Counted from the stretch's first letter, positions 21,678-32,316 are shown. The stretch is 64,000 nucleotides of DNA from Candidatus Butyricicoccus avistercoris (GCA_019113005.1 DXIE01000028.1:97747-161746); one strand, 5' to 3'. Made by a program: numbers and translations. Notes: generated by a model not told the origin, from the sequence alone.

Positions 21678-22661
21678 TTGTATAGTGAAAAAATATCTTT
21701 AGATGTATCTGTAATGCAGGATTTATTTGGTATTAGCGATAACAATATTCAGGCAATAGAAAATGGTCTTTCGGTTAGTGTTTCTACTCGTGACGGTTAT
21801 GTAAATGTATCTGGCGAGGAAAAACAAGTTAAACTTGCTATCGAAAGCCTAAAAACTCTTGAGAAAATGCATAAAAACGGTGAAACCTTAAATGATTTTG
21901 CTGTATCCCGTGCCATTGATATGGTCAAAGAGGGACAAGGCGATGAAATGGTTAATGCTATGACCGATACCATAGCAATTTCTCATAGTGGTACACCAAT
22001 TAAATGTAGAACTATCGGTCAAAGAAAATATGTCGATGCAATTAGAAATAATACTGTAACTATCTGTATAGGCCCTGCTGGTACTGGTAAAACATATCTT
22101 GCAGTTGCGTCAGTTGTTGGTATGTTAAAACGCAGAGAAATTGAACGTATAATCATGTGTAGACCTGCTGTTGAGGCTGGTGAAAAACTCGGTTTTCTAC
22201 CTGGAGATTTACAAAATAAAGTTGACCCATATTTAAGACCTCTTTATGATGCACTTGATGAGCTTTTAGGACATGAAACTGTTCAGCGTTACATTGAAAA
22301 TCGTACAATCGAAATTGCACCACTTGCATATATGCGTGGTAGAACGCTTAAAAATGCGGGTTGTATTATTGATGAATGTCAGAACATGACATTAGTTTCT
22401 CACAAGCTGATATTAACCCGTTTAGGTGAAGGCTCTCGAATGATTTTAACAGGTGATGTAACTCAGATTGACCTTCCAGAAGGTACACAATCTGGTCTTG
22501 CTAAATGTGCAGAATTACTTTCTGGTATTGATGACATAGCAGTTATAAAACTCAGTAGTAAAGATGTAATCAGACATAAACTAGTAGGTCAAATTATCAA
22601 AGCATTTGACAAATATGAAGAAAATAAAAAACCTAAAAAGTCTAATTTCCCTAAGAAATAA
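21678..22661 (+). CDS. phoH: PhoH family ATPase
   Basis: GPAGTGKTYLAVASVVGMLKRREIERIIMCRPAVEAGEKLGFLPGDLQNKVDPYLRPLYDAL. Confidence 0.95.
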   Translation: MYSEKISLDVSVMQDLFGISDNNIQAIENGLSVSVSTRDGYVNVSGEEKQVKLAIESLKTLEKMHKNGETLNDFAVSRAIDMVKEGQGDEMVNAMTDTIAISHSGTPIKCRTIGQRKYVDAIRNNTVTICIGPAGTGKTYLAVASVVGMLKRREIERIIMCRPAVEAGEKLGFLPGDLQNKVDPYLRPLYDALDELLGHETVQRYIENRTIEIAPLAYMRGRTLKNAGCIIDECQNMTLVSHKLILTRLGEGSRMILTGDVTQIDLPEGTQSGLAKCAELLSGIDDIAVIKLSSKDVIRHKLVGQIIKAFDKYEENKKPKKSNFPKK

Positions 22662-22664
22662 GCA

Positions 22665-22699
22665 AAATGCGTTTCCGATATTGGAAACGCATTTTTTTT
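22665..22699. terminator. Bidirectional terminator between phoH and the recombinase-spoVT fusion
   Basis: AAATGCGTTTCC / GGAAACGCATTT plus T8. Confidence 0.8.
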
Positions 22700-23144
22700 A
22701 CATAGTTACATGTTTTGATAAAAAGCTTGCAGCGGTTTGAGTAAGTTTTGATTCTACTTCGGTAGCGGTTTTTTCTTTATCTGACAAGAACGCTACACAA
22801 CCTGTTACATCACCATCAGATATAATAGGTGTTGCGACTACAACTGTATAATTATCCTGCTCAGACACATGAATATTTTCAGTTTCGCCAGTATACTGAT
22901 ACGCTTTACGGTTTTTCATAACTGTATCTATTGCATCTGAAACTGATTTTTCATAAACCTCTTTTTTAGCTGTGCCTGCCGCTGCAATAACTGAATCTCT
23001 ATCACAGATTACACATGACATACCTGATGTACGGCTAAGTGCATCTACAAGTTCATCTGCAAAACTGCCTAGTTCACCCATTGGCGAATATTTTTTAAAA
23101 ATTACTTCGCCATCTCTATCTGTATAGATTTCCAGCGGGTCACC
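22698..23144 (-). pseudogene. spoVT: spoVT 3' portion (C-terminal GAF-like domain), separated from its 5' end
   Basis: Reads GDPLEIYTDRDGEVIFKKYSPMGELGSFADELVDALSRTSGM... intact to stop. Confidence 0.9.
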
Positions 23145-24863
23145 GCTACTTATAACATTGGCATGGAAAACCTTGTCCATATGCTTGTTTGTTTGCTGAA
23201 CAATAGTATATTTTGTGATATCTTCCATGCCTAAATTAAAATTTACAGCTTTACCCACCAATCCGCAATTTAAAATCTGGTCAACATCGGATTTTAATTG
23301 TATTTCTAAACGGTTTTCATAAACCCAAATTTTTTCTATTATAAGCTGTAAATCTTTCTTTTCAAGATGTTCTTTCTTTAGCACCTCATCAAAAATATCT
23401 ATGGCTGTTTTTGCCATACGGTTTGTTTGAATAATAATATTTCGCTTGTCTGTTGCCATATTTATTTGAGACTGAATACCCTCAATTTTTTGCATGAGTT
23501 CGCTTTCCATCTCGTCATAGGTTTCTTCGAGAATTTGCTCCCTGTCTGGGTGTTTCATAATATCCCTTACACGCTGACGTTTTGTTGCTTTTAATTCCTC
23601 TTGCAAGTCTATTAAGATATCTTCAAGATTTGCCGCTGTCTGTTCGGTTTCAGCTATATCTTGTTCTTCGTTCTTTAAATCCTCATTAAGCCTTTCTATC
23701 ATACAGCTTGAGTTATCTCTAACCCTTTGAATATAAACCTTTATAAGCTCGTCTAGCTTGTCTACACGTATGTGATGGCTTGTACAGCCTGATAAGCCAC
23801 GCCTATGGTATGTACCACAAGTATAGGCTGGCTTTAAATCTCGCCTGCTCATAGCGAACATAGGACTACCACAATCACCACACACCATAATCCCCGAATA
23901 GACGTTGTCATTGATTTTTGTACCACGATAATTTGAGCGTGTGCGTTGCTCTCTAAGTGCTTTTGTAGTTGCAAATGTACGATAATCAATTATTGGCTGA
24001 TGATGATTTTCAATCACAATTTGTTCTATCTCATCACGCTTAATATCTTTACCATTGATTTTAGCACGGGTATATTTTCCCTGTCTAAGCGTACCAATAT
24101 AAAAATCATTATCCAAAATTCCTTGGACGGTTATAATAGCCCATGAGTTTCTGACAACTCGTTTACATTCTCCGCCTGCTGCTTCTTTACGCATTTTTTC
24201 TGACATTCTAGGTGTTGGTATACCTTGGTTTGTTAAATAATTTGCAATTTTTTTATAACCCCAACCCTCGTCATTATAAAGATGGAAAATCTGGCGGATA
24301 ATATCCGCTTCTGTTGGTACGACTTCAAATTGTTGTTGCTTATTGATAATATAGCCATATGGTGCGGCACAAATCCACTGTCCATCTTGTTGACGTCTAC
24401 GCACAACAGAACGCACCTTTTTACTTGTATCTGTGACAGGCATTTCATTGATAAGAAACTGGAACTGAATTTTAAGCCAATCATCATCATTTGGAAAGTC
24501 GATATTATCTCCTATGGAAATAATTCTTGCCCCAACATCACGCAAATCTTCAAGCTCTACGAGTCCCCTACTATTTCGACGAGAAAAACGAGAGAAATCT
24601 TTTATAATTAAAATATCTTTTTTATGGCTCATAAGCTCTTTTCTAAGTGCTTGATATCCCTCTCGTTGCTCAAATGTATAACCAGAACGGTCACGGTCTT
24701 CATAAAATGTTAGGCTTGAATTTGGAAAATATCTTTTCACATAATCTTCAATAATTGCCTTTTGGTTTTCAATGGAGGTATTATCTCTATCTAATTCTTC
24801 GTCCACTGAAATACGGCAATATCCAGCAATATCGAATTTTTCAGTCAATGTAATCAACTCCAT
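22698..24863 (-). CDS. Large serine recombinase fused in frame to the C-terminal 146 codons of SpoVT
   Basis: N-term YCRISVDEELDRDNTSIENQK...RDRSGYTFEQREGYQALR...IIKDFSRFSRRNSRG; recombinase and zinc-ribbon domains; C-term from 23144 down is GDPLEIYTDRDGEVIFKKYSPMGELG...LTQTAASFLSKHVTM (SpoVT). True start may be TTG near 24848. Confidence 0.93.
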   Translation of the reverse strand: MELITLTEKFDIAGYCRISVDEELDRDNTSIENQKAIIEDYVKRYFPNSSLTFYEDRDRSGYTFEQREGYQALRKELMSHKKDILIIKDFSRFSRRNSRGLVELEDLRDVGARIISIGDNIDFPNDDDWLKIQFQFLINEMPVTDTSKKVRSVVRRRQQDGQWICAAPYGYIINKQQQFEVVPTEADIIRQIFHLYNDEGWGYKKIANYLTNQGIPTPRMSEKMRKEAAGGECKRVVRNSWAIITVQGILDNDFYIGTLRQGKYTRAKINGKDIKRDEIEQIVIENHHQPIIDYRTFATTKALREQRTRSNYRGTKINDNVYSGIMVCGDCGSPMFAMSRRDLKPAYTCGTYHRRGLSGCTSHHIRVDKLDELIKVYIQRVRDNSSCMIERLNEDLKNEEQDIAETEQTAANLEDILIDLQEELKATKRQRVRDIMKHPDREQILEETYDEMESELMQKIEGIQSQINMATDKRNIIIQTNRMAKTAIDIFDEVLKKEHLEKKDLQLIIEKIWVYENRLEIQLKSDVDQILNCGLVGKAVNFNLGMEDITKYTIVQQTNKHMDKVFHANVISSGDPLEIYTDRDGEVIFKKYSPMGELGSFADELVDALSRTSGMSCVICDRDSVIAAAGTAKKEVYEKSVSDAIDTVMKNRKAYQYTGETENIHVSEQDNYTVVVATPIISDGDVTGCVAFLSDKEKTATEVESKLTQTAASFLSKHVTM

Positions 24864-24883
24864 TTATATTATTTATAGATAAT

Positions 24884-24912
24884 ATTGTAACATAGGAGTA
24901 AAAATTTTTCAA
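24884..24912 (-). promoter_or_regulatory. Candidate sigma-A promoter for the recombinase
   Basis: Complement: TTGAAA - 17 bp - TACAAT. Confidence 0.5.
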
Positions 24913-24921
24913 CAATAAATT

Positions 24922-24957
24922 ACCCTCTCGATTTCGCAAAATTGCTTTCGAGAGGGT
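24922..24957. terminator. Terminator after the glycan operon
   Basis: ACCCTCTCGA / TCGAGAGGGT. Confidence 0.7.
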
Positions 24958-24985
24958 TTATATATAATTGAAATATTATTAAATT

Positions 24986-26044
24986 TTAAATATTTTCATA
25001 CATTTTTGTGTAATAGTTTAGATAATCACCAGTTGTGATACGCTCTACCCATTCTACATTGTCAAGATACCAATTGATAGTTTCTTTTATACCTTGCTCA
25101 AATGTATAAACAGGTGCCCAACCTAATTCAGTTGTAATTTTTGTATTATCAATAGCATAACGACGGTCATGTCCAGGTCGGTCCTTTACATAAGTAATCA
25201 AACTTTCTGGTTTTCCTAGCTCTGCAAGGATTAGACGAACAATTTCAATATTAGCTTTTTCATTGTTACCACCAATATTATAAACCTCACCTATTTTACC
25301 TTTTTCTAATACTGTGGCAATCGCAGCACAATGATCAGATACATGAAGCCAGTCACGAATTTGCATACCGTCACCATATACAGGCAGTGCTTTATCATTT
25401 CTAGCATTATGAATCATGAGCGGAATCAGCTTTTCTGGGAACTGGTATGGTCCATAGTTATTTGAACAGCGTGTTATATTTACTGGCATACCATAAGTTT
25501 CGTGATATGCTCTTACAATTAAATCCGCACTTGCTTTTGATGCTGAATATGGACTGTTAGGTGATAGTGGTGTAGTTTCTGTAAACATACCTGTTTCACC
25601 AAGTGCTCCATATACTTCATCTGTGGATACTTGTAAGTATTTTACACCATCACGATAATCACAAGAATATTTATCATTAGGTTGAATTTTCCAATGACGC
25701 TTAGCAGCATCTAAAAGTGTTTGTGTACCAACAATATTGGTTGTTAAAAACAGTTCTGGTTCTTCAATACTACGGTCAACATGACTCTCTGCTGCAAAAT
25801 GCACAACAGTATCAAAATCATATTCACAAAACAGCTTTTCTACAAGTTCTTTGTCTCGTATATCGCCCTTTACAAACTTATAACGTTTATCGTTTTGTAC
25901 TTCAGTTAGATTTTCTAAATTGCCTGCATATGTTAAGGCGTCTAGATTTACTAAAAGTTCAATATTTTCCTTATTGCTTAGCATATACTGTACAAAATTT
26001 GAACCAATAAATCCTGCACCACCAGTCACCAATACTCTTTTCAT
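24986..26044 (-). CDS. rfbB: dTDP-glucose 4,6-dehydratase
   Basis: VTGGAGFIGSNFVQYML; VSTDEVYGALGETGMFTETTPLSPNSPYSASKA. Confidence 0.96.
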   Translation of the reverse strand: MKRVLVTGGAGFIGSNFVQYMLSNKENIELLVNLDALTYAGNLENLTEVQNDKRYKFVKGDIRDKELVEKLFCEYDFDTVVHFAAESHVDRSIEEPELFLTTNIVGTQTLLDAAKRHWKIQPNDKYSCDYRDGVKYLQVSTDEVYGALGETGMFTETTPLSPNSPYSASKASADLIVRAYHETYGMPVNITRCSNNYGPYQFPEKLIPLMIHNARNDKALPVYGDGMQIRDWLHVSDHCAAIATVLEKGKIGEVYNIGGNNEKANIEIVRLILAELGKPESLITYVKDRPGHDRRYAIDNTKITTELGWAPVYTFEQGIKETINWYLDNVEWVERITTGDYLNYYTKMYENI

Positions 26045-26916
26045 TAAATTTCCTCCTCAGCCACTGCTTTTAAATATACACCATATTCTGTTTTCATCAG
26101 TGGTTCTGCAAGTTTTAACAGCTGCTCTTTTGTAATAAATCCTTTGCGATATGCAATCTCTTCAATACATGATACATAAAGTCCTTGACGCTTCTGAATA
26201 ATACTAACAAACTGTGATGCTTCTTGTAGCCCCTCATAAGTGCCAGTATCAAGCCACGCCATACCACGATAGAATTTTACTACATTTAACTGACCACGCT
26301 TCAAATATTCGTTGTTAACAGCTGTAATTTCTAGCTCACCACGAGCAGATGGTTTTATATTCTTTGCAATCTCTACCACTTGATTATCATAGAAATATAG
26401 ACCCGGAACAGCATAATTTGACTTTGGTTTTTCTGGTTTTTCTTCCAACGAGATAACTTTTCCATCTTTATCAAATTCTACCACACCAAAATCTTTTGGA
26501 TTATAGACAGGATATCCAAAAATAACTGCCCCCTCTTCTAGTGCCGCTGCCTCAGCGAGGGTAGCTGAGAAATATGCACCATAGAAAATATTATCACCTA
26601 GCACTAATGCAACCTTGTCATTACCAATAAATTTCTCTCCAATAATAAATGCTTCTGCAAGGCCATTTGGTGCCTCTTGTACTGCATAAGAAAATTCCAT
26701 GCCATATTGTTTTCCATCACCCAAAATTTCCTTAAATACAGAAACATCACGAGGTGTAGATATAATCAAAACTTCACGAATACCAGCAAGCATAAGCGTA
26801 GATAACGGATAATAAATCATTGGCTTATCATAGATAGGCAGTGCCTGCTTTGATACACCTCTTGTAATCGGATAAAGTCGAGTACCTGAACCACCAGCAA
26901 GAATAATTCCTTTCAT
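26044..26916 (-). CDS. rfbA: Glucose-1-phosphate thymidylyltransferase
   Basis: [46 protein letters not shown]. Confidence 0.97.
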   Translation of the reverse strand: MKGIILAGGSGTRLYPITRGVSKQALPIYDKPMIYYPLSTLMLAGIREVLIISTPRDVSVFKEILGDGKQYGMEFSYAVQEAPNGLAEAFIIGEKFIGNDKVALVLGDNIFYGAYFSATLAEAAALEEGAVIFGYPVYNPKDFGVVEFDKDGKVISLEEKPEKPKSNYAVPGLYFYDNQVVEIAKNIKPSARGELEITAVNNEYLKRGQLNVVKFYRGMAWLDTGTYEGLQEASQFVSIIQKRQGLYVSCIEEIAYRKGFITKEQLLKLAEPLMKTEYGVYLKAVAEEEI

Positions 26917-26926
26917 ATCATTTTCC

Positions 26927-27316
26927 TCATTTCTTTCTGAAGATAAACAATTTACTAAAAATATAATTTAATCCAATAATAATGACGTTAACAATACATT
27001 TTGCTATCATATCATTGACATTAAACCAAATTAAAAGCATCATACCACCATTATCAATCAAAATTGTTCCAATTCGCATTCCAATAAACTCACTAAAGTT
27101 TTTCCATGTACATTTTACACGAAAAACAAAAATACTATTTGTGAAATATGCATATAGAACTGATAACAAAAATGCCACTGTATTAGACACTAATTTGCCC
27201 CATACATATGTTGATAAAAGTTTATACAATACTATATTAACAATAACTGTTGAGACACCACAAACAAGATATCTAAATGTTTCTATGAGAAATTCACGAT
27301 TTAGAAATTTTCTCAT
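26927..27316 (-). CDS. GtrA family protein
   Basis: [21 protein letters not shown]; 4 TM. Confidence 0.85.
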   Translation of the reverse strand: MRKFLNREFLIETFRYLVCGVSTVIVNIVLYKLLSTYVWGKLVSNTVAFLLSVLYAYFTNSIFVFRVKCTWKNFSEFIGMRIGTILIDNGGMMLLIWFNVNDMIAKCIVNVIIIGLNYIFSKLFIFRKK

Positions 27317-28500
27317 TATAACTTCTCCAAATAATCCTTTACTTGGTCAAAATATGAAATCGCATGTTCAATGCAAATATCCATATTATAATACTTAAAC
27401 TCCGCTAAGCGTCCACATAAAAATAAACTTTTGTATTTCTTAACATCATTCAAATATTTTTGGTATAATTTATTACTTTCCTCTGTCATAACTGGATAAT
27501 ATGGAACATTTCCAATTTCAGCTTCTGGGTTATACTGTAAAGGATATTCTGTAGCAACAATACTGCCAACTACATTAGTTGTGTCTTTCATTATTTTATG
27601 GTATTCTGTTTTTCTTGTATAGCCATCAGCCTGAGGATAAGAAATAATTTCACTTGGTAATACACTTGTGCTATCAGAATAATATTCATACTTAATATCA
27701 AGCGAGCGATATGGGAGCAAACCATACTTTCTTCCAAACAACTCATCAATTGCTCCTGTATATATGAGACAGTCTACTTTCTCACCTTCAAAGAAAATCG
27801 AGCCTGTTTCTTCTTCCATACTCAAAAGAGGCAGTGCATCAGTATTAAGTCTAACCTCTATATTTGGATGATTAAGCATATTTTCAAAAAGCTTGGTAAA
27901 TCCTTCTGTTGGTAAATACTGAAAATCCTTGTTTAAGTAACGCTCATCGTAATTCATTGCCATAGGAACTCGTTCCAAAACATATTTATCAATCTGTTCT
28001 GGCTGAATACCCCACATTTTTGATGTGTAAGTACGATATGCCTTTTCAAATAATAAGGTTCCATAATCACTAATGTCTTTGTCATCATTATCGACTAGCT
28101 CTAAAATAGGTACTCGGTCACGCCCATAAAATGCCTTTCTCAGCTTTGCTAATAGAGATTCTGACTTTTCTGCACCAATAAGTTGCTGTACAGATAAAAA
28201 ATTAAATGGCAGCTGAATATACTGGTCATCAATATAACTCAGTAATTTTGTATTATGTTGATGTAGTTTTCCATACTGCATTAAAAAGCGAATTACATTA
28301 TAATGATTAGTATTAAGAAAATGTGGTCCATACCTTTGTACCAAAATTCCATGTTCATCTATCTCATCGTAAGCATTTCCGCCAATGTGGTTACGTCTTT
28401 CTACAATAATAACATTATGGTTTAGCTCTTCTGCAATTTTTCTGGCTAGAATGCTTCCAGAAAAGCCCGCACCTACAATTATAATCTTATTCATTTGCAT
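27316..28500 (-). CDS. glf: UDP-galactopyranose mutase
   Basis: IIVGAGFSGSILARKIAEELNHNVIIVERRNHIGGNAYDEIDEHGILVQRYGPHFLNTN. Confidence 0.95.
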   Translation of the reverse strand: MQMNKIIIVGAGFSGSILARKIAEELNHNVIIVERRNHIGGNAYDEIDEHGILVQRYGPHFLNTNHYNVIRFLMQYGKLHQHNTKLLSYIDDQYIQLPFNFLSVQQLIGAEKSESLLAKLRKAFYGRDRVPILELVDNDDKDISDYGTLLFEKAYRTYTSKMWGIQPEQIDKYVLERVPMAMNYDERYLNKDFQYLPTEGFTKLFENMLNHPNIEVRLNTDALPLLSMEEETGSIFFEGEKVDCLIYTGAIDELFGRKYGLLPYRSLDIKYEYYSDSTSVLPSEIISYPQADGYTRKTEYHKIMKDTTNVVGSIVATEYPLQYNPEAEIGNVPYYPVMTEESNKLYQKYLNDVKKYKSLFLCGRLAEFKYYNMDICIEHAISYFDQVKDYLEKL

Positions 28501-29410
28501 TCTCCTGTGATTTTAACCAATGAGCTGTTTTCAAAATACTTTCTCTTAAATCTGCTGTACATTCAAATCCAGTATCATTATATAATGCATCTAAATCTAT
28601 TTTGCTGTAATCCATATTAGACGTATCCTTATACTGACCAAACAATAAATTTATGCTTGGATTTACGATATCTCTTACCTCACAAAATAATTCTTTAAAA
28701 CGTTTCAATTTCCTATGTCCTACATAATACGACTTTTGATTATGTCCTTTTTCACCAATAGCTTGAAAGGCCTTTGCAACATCTTCTACATATATTAAGT
28801 CATAATAATTTTCTCCATCAATAAGTTTAGGCTCAATATTTTCCATAAGTTGTTTTAATATTATATTAGCAAGCATTAAAGAATGATTATTTTCACCATA
28901 TGCCATGCATACTAAACCTGCACTATAATCTATACCCAACTGGAATGCTAATGTTCGACACATCAATTCTGCTGAAAGTTTTGCAGTTGCATAAATACAT
29001 GTATATCTCGGCTGAAATGTATCATTTCCAATAAAATTAAGTATTTCAAATTCATTATATGTACCAGCGAACACAAACTTCTTGCACTTTATTAAATGTG
29101 CTTGCTCTACTGCCATACAAGCAAACTTAGTATTATCTAGCTGTAATTTATAAGACCGAAAAGCATCTCCAAAAACTCCATTCCATGCAAAATGATAAAA
29201 AACATCATAAGAAACATCTGGCAATATTTTATGCAAATTATCATAATCTTTGAAACCAGCTTTAATACCTGTGAAATTTGGAAATTTCTCAAATCTATTT
29301 ATATTTCCTGAACTAGATACACCATAAACATGATATCCATCATTCAGCAATTTTTGTGCTAATGCTCCACCTAAAAAACCACCAACGCCTGTAATAATGA
29401 CATTTTTCAC
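28487..29410 (-). CDS. NAD-dependent epimerase/dehydratase (putative dTDP-4-keto-sugar reductase)
   Basis: ITGVGGFLGGALAQKLL; YATAKLSAELM. Confidence 0.8.
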   Translation of the reverse strand: MKNVIITGVGGFLGGALAQKLLNDGYHVYGVSSSGNINRFEKFPNFTGIKAGFKDYDNLHKILPDVSYDVFYHFAWNGVFGDAFRSYKLQLDNTKFACMAVEQAHLIKCKKFVFAGTYNEFEILNFIGNDTFQPRYTCIYATAKLSAELMCRTLAFQLGIDYSAGLVCMAYGENNHSLMLANIILKQLMENIEPKLIDGENYYDLIYVEDVAKAFQAIGEKGHNQKSYYVGHRKLKRFKELFCEVRDIVNPSINLLFGQYKDTSNMDYSKIDLDALYNDTGFECTADLRESILKTAHWLKSQENANE

Positions 29411-29427
29411 TAATTATTCACCACCAT

Positions 29428-29979
29428 TCAAAAGTTTACATCACTATCTTTTAAAAGTGGTGCTACACTGTCCTTTGGAGAAACAATAATTTCGTCATCT
29501 CTCATTCCCCATGTAATTGCCAATTCAGGATCATTCCATGCTATTGCACGATCATATTTAGGTTCATAAAATTTATTAACTTTGTATTGTCCCTCTGTAT
29601 AATCTTCTAGTGAAATACAGCAATGTCCAAATCCTTCAGGAATATATATCTGTTTTCTATTTTCTGCACTTAAAATAACTGATACCCATTTTTTATATGT
29701 TGGGGAGTTCTTTCTCAAGTCAACCGCAACATCAATCATACTTCCCTTTGTACAGCGAACAAGTTTCGCTTGAGCATATGGATTATTTTGAAAATGAATC
29801 CCTCGCACGGTACCTCTTTTTAACGAAAAAAAGTGATTATCTTGTATAAATTCATCGTTAATACCATGTTCTTCCAAAGTTCGTTTTGAATAACTCTCAC
29901 AATAATAGCCTCTGTAATCTTCAAAATAAGTAGGTAAAATCAGTTTTACCTCTGGAATTACAAGTTGTTGAACAATCAT
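29428..29979 (-). CDS. rfbC: dTDP-4-dehydrorhamnose 3,5-epimerase family
   Basis: DDRGYYCES-like start; FIQDNHFFSLKRGTVRGIHFQ; VDLRKNSPTYKKWVSVILSAENRKQIYIPEGFGHC. Confidence 0.92.
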   Translation of the reverse strand: MIVQQLVIPEVKLILPTYFEDYRGYYCESYSKRTLEEHGINDEFIQDNHFFSLKRGTVRGIHFQNNPYAQAKLVRCTKGSMIDVAVDLRKNSPTYKKWVSVILSAENRKQIYIPEGFGHCCISLEDYTEGQYKVNKFYEPKYDRAIAWNDPELAITWGMRDDEIIVSPKDSVAPLLKDSDVNF

Positions 29980-30923
29980 TTATATATCACTCCATTCTGT
30001 ATATTAGATACTAAACTAGCCTGACTTTGAATTGCTATAGTAGTCGTATTCCAGACAAACTCCTCAATCGAATGTAAAAACTGATCATCAGCATCCAGTT
30101 CCATCTTACTTTCATCGAAAGATGTGCGCAAAATTAAGGTTGGTTTTATTCCATCACCAGCTGTAAAGATACGAGGTGCAATAAGTGTTGCCTTGCTTCC
30201 CCACACTTCAAGCTGACATTGGTAGGCATTGTCCATGCCAAAAGAAATCTGTGCTACCTCGCCCACGTCATTTTCCATGACTGCACTGCCATACAAATCA
30301 ACCTCAAAACCATTAGGCTGAACTAATTTGGAATGTACTACCTTTGCAGTATTACCAAGTAGCTCTAAAGCAAGACGAACTGGATATCCACCACAATCTA
30401 GCAGTGCACCACCACCTAGTTCTTTATTATAACGAAAATCTCCTTGCCCACGCATTGGAAAACCAAACGACATTTTGTAAAGACGAATATCACCCAAAGA
30501 ACCATCTGCAATCATTTCTTTAATTTTTGCAAGTTGACTATGGTACAGGAACATATAATTTTCATGTACTTTTAGTCCTTTTTGATCTGGCAATTCTAAC
30601 AGTTGTTTTGTATCGCTTTGCTTGGTTGTGAATGGCTTTTCCATAAAGAGATGCTTTCCTGCATTTAAAACCTTTTTACCCCACTCAAAATGCAAAGCTG
30701 GTGGCAATGGTACATAAACAGCATCTATGCTTTCATCTGCAAGTAGTGCGTCATAAGATTCATACACCTTACCGCCAAAATTTTCTTGAAATTTCAGTCC
30801 CTTTTCTGGTGTACGAGATGCGACACCCGCATATGTAATCTGTGGACACTTACTAAGTGCTGGCAGAAATCTGCGAAATGCTATATCAGCTGTTCCTAAA
30901 ATTCCTAACTTCATGTTAATCAT
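29976..30923 (-). CDS. Gfo/Idh/MocA family oxidoreductase (putative 3-ketoreductase)
   Basis: LGILGTADIAFRRFLPAL; VYVPLPPALHFEWGKKVLNAGKHLFMEKPF. Confidence 0.9.
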   Translation of the reverse strand: MINMKLGILGTADIAFRRFLPALSKCPQITYAGVASRTPEKGLKFQENFGGKVYESYDALLADESIDAVYVPLPPALHFEWGKKVLNAGKHLFMEKPFTTKQSDTKQLLELPDQKGLKVHENYMFLYHSQLAKIKEMIADGSLGDIRLYKMSFGFPMRGQGDFRYNKELGGGALLDCGGYPVRLALELLGNTAKVVHSKLVQPNGFEVDLYGSAVMENDVGEVAQISFGMDNAYQCQLEVWGSKATLIAPRIFTAGDGIKPTLILRTSFDESKMELDADDQFLHSIEEFVWNTTTIAIQSQASLVSNIQNGVIYK

Positions 30924-32314
30924 GCCTCCAAAAGAGAAAGTAAATTTCGAAGTTGAATATTTAATACATTATTAAACTGAACCATTTCATTCAGTGTATA
31001 AAAATCAAGTAAAAAATATCCATCTGGAAGTTGTGGAAGTTCATCAATATCTATCTTTAACAAAATATTTCTATTTTGCTCATGATAAAATCGTCCACCC
31101 TCCTCTGAAAGTAAATGGTCAAATATAATATTTGTTTTTTGTTCCAGTCTTTCCATAAAAAATCTGTCAATGATAGTTTCTTTATGCTCTGGCATTTCCA
31201 CTGCTTCTATCTGAACAGTAGGACCAAGTTCCACTCCATCAAAACAACCAATCTCTGGCATTGCTTTAACAACAAATTTGAGAATGCCATTTTCTTCACA
31301 ACAAATCAATCCAAATGTTGCAATTCCGATAGCTTCAAATAGAGGTTGCGTCCACTGTTTAACCTCTCTTCCTTCGATAGCTATATCGCAGAAAATTACT
31401 TGATAAGGATATGGTGTCTTACTTTTGATTTTATCATCTTCCATTGTCCAGCCGTCCAATTTATGTAATGGAACTAACTCTCCATTAGTATCATTGAACA
31501 TTTTATAATTGTTAATATACTGATATACCTGTGGGAATTGATTATTTTTCAAATAGAAAATTGAACGAAAAAGAGCTTGATTTGAAAAACATTCAGCTAA
31601 TTCTTGTCGCTTAATATCATTCATCTGTAATTTATAAAACGGAATACATGATAATACTGTTCTAGTGTCCATATTCACAAGATTATCCACTCGCATAAGT
31701 GCTTTAATCTGTCCGAGTGTCATCCATTTATGTGATGGCAAAACTTGAATATCATCTTCAACACGAATAAGAATATTACGATTTCTTTTTTTGTAAAATC
31801 TAGATGACTGTTCAGATTGTATTTGGTCTACTACAATTTCATACTTTGAAGCGTTTTCAAAATATTCAAGATAAGGTGGTTTTGCTCCGCCATGTTTTTG
31901 TGTAAAATTACTTTTTGTTGCTTGTATAGTAGGAGATAACTGAATTTTATTGATATTGCCTGGCTCAATTTTAGCTTGCATCAAAAAATGCATTACACCT
32001 TCGATTTCCTTGCAAATGATACCAAGAAATCCAATCTCCTGTTGCAATATAATCGGCTGATTAATAACAGTATCACTATCAATCTGTTTTTGAAATCCTG
32101 AGATTGAGAAAAAACTGTTATTTTTATTATGTATTGTGCCAGTTTGTTCATCATAAAACCAGAAAGTACTTTCAGAAAGTTTATTTTTTTTAATATCTAC
32201 TTCTACAGTTTGATTTCTGTCTTTCACCCATTCAAGAATATCCTCTGCTTTATTGACAACTCCCTCGTTTACTGTCCAGCTTTTTGCAATGGAATACAAA
32301 GTATCCTGTTGCAT
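30920..32314 (-). CDS. NDP-hexose 2,3-dehydratase family protein
   Basis: Duplicated domain; FLMQAKIEPGNINKIQLSPTIQATKSNFTQKHGGAKPPYLEYF and FVVKAMPEIGCFDGVELGPTVQ. Confidence 0.85.
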   Translation of the reverse strand: MQQDTLYSIAKSWTVNEGVVNKAEDILEWVKDRNQTVEVDIKKNKLSESTFWFYDEQTGTIHNKNNSFFSISGFQKQIDSDTVINQPIILQQEIGFLGIICKEIEGVMHFLMQAKIEPGNINKIQLSPTIQATKSNFTQKHGGAKPPYLEYFENASKYEIVVDQIQSEQSSRFYKKRNRNILIRVEDDIQVLPSHKWMTLGQIKALMRVDNLVNMDTRTVLSCIPFYKLQMNDIKRQELAECFSNQALFRSIFYLKNNQFPQVYQYINNYKMFNDTNGELVPLHKLDGWTMEDDKIKSKTPYPYQVIFCDIAIEGREVKQWTQPLFEAIGIATFGLICCEENGILKFVVKAMPEIGCFDGVELGPTVQIEAVEMPEHKETIIDRFFMERLEQKTNIIFDHLLSEEGGRFYHEQNRNILLKIDIDELPQLPDGYFLLDFYTLNEMVQFNNVLNIQLRNLLSLLEA

Positions 32315-32316
32315 AC

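Noticed and set aside
22698-24863. Recombinase-SpoVT as an ordinary evolved domain fusion
   Set aside because: The matching SpoVT N-terminus with its own promoter and SD lies 29 kb away with the same GGTGACC core at the same codon, which a simple domain fusion would not explain
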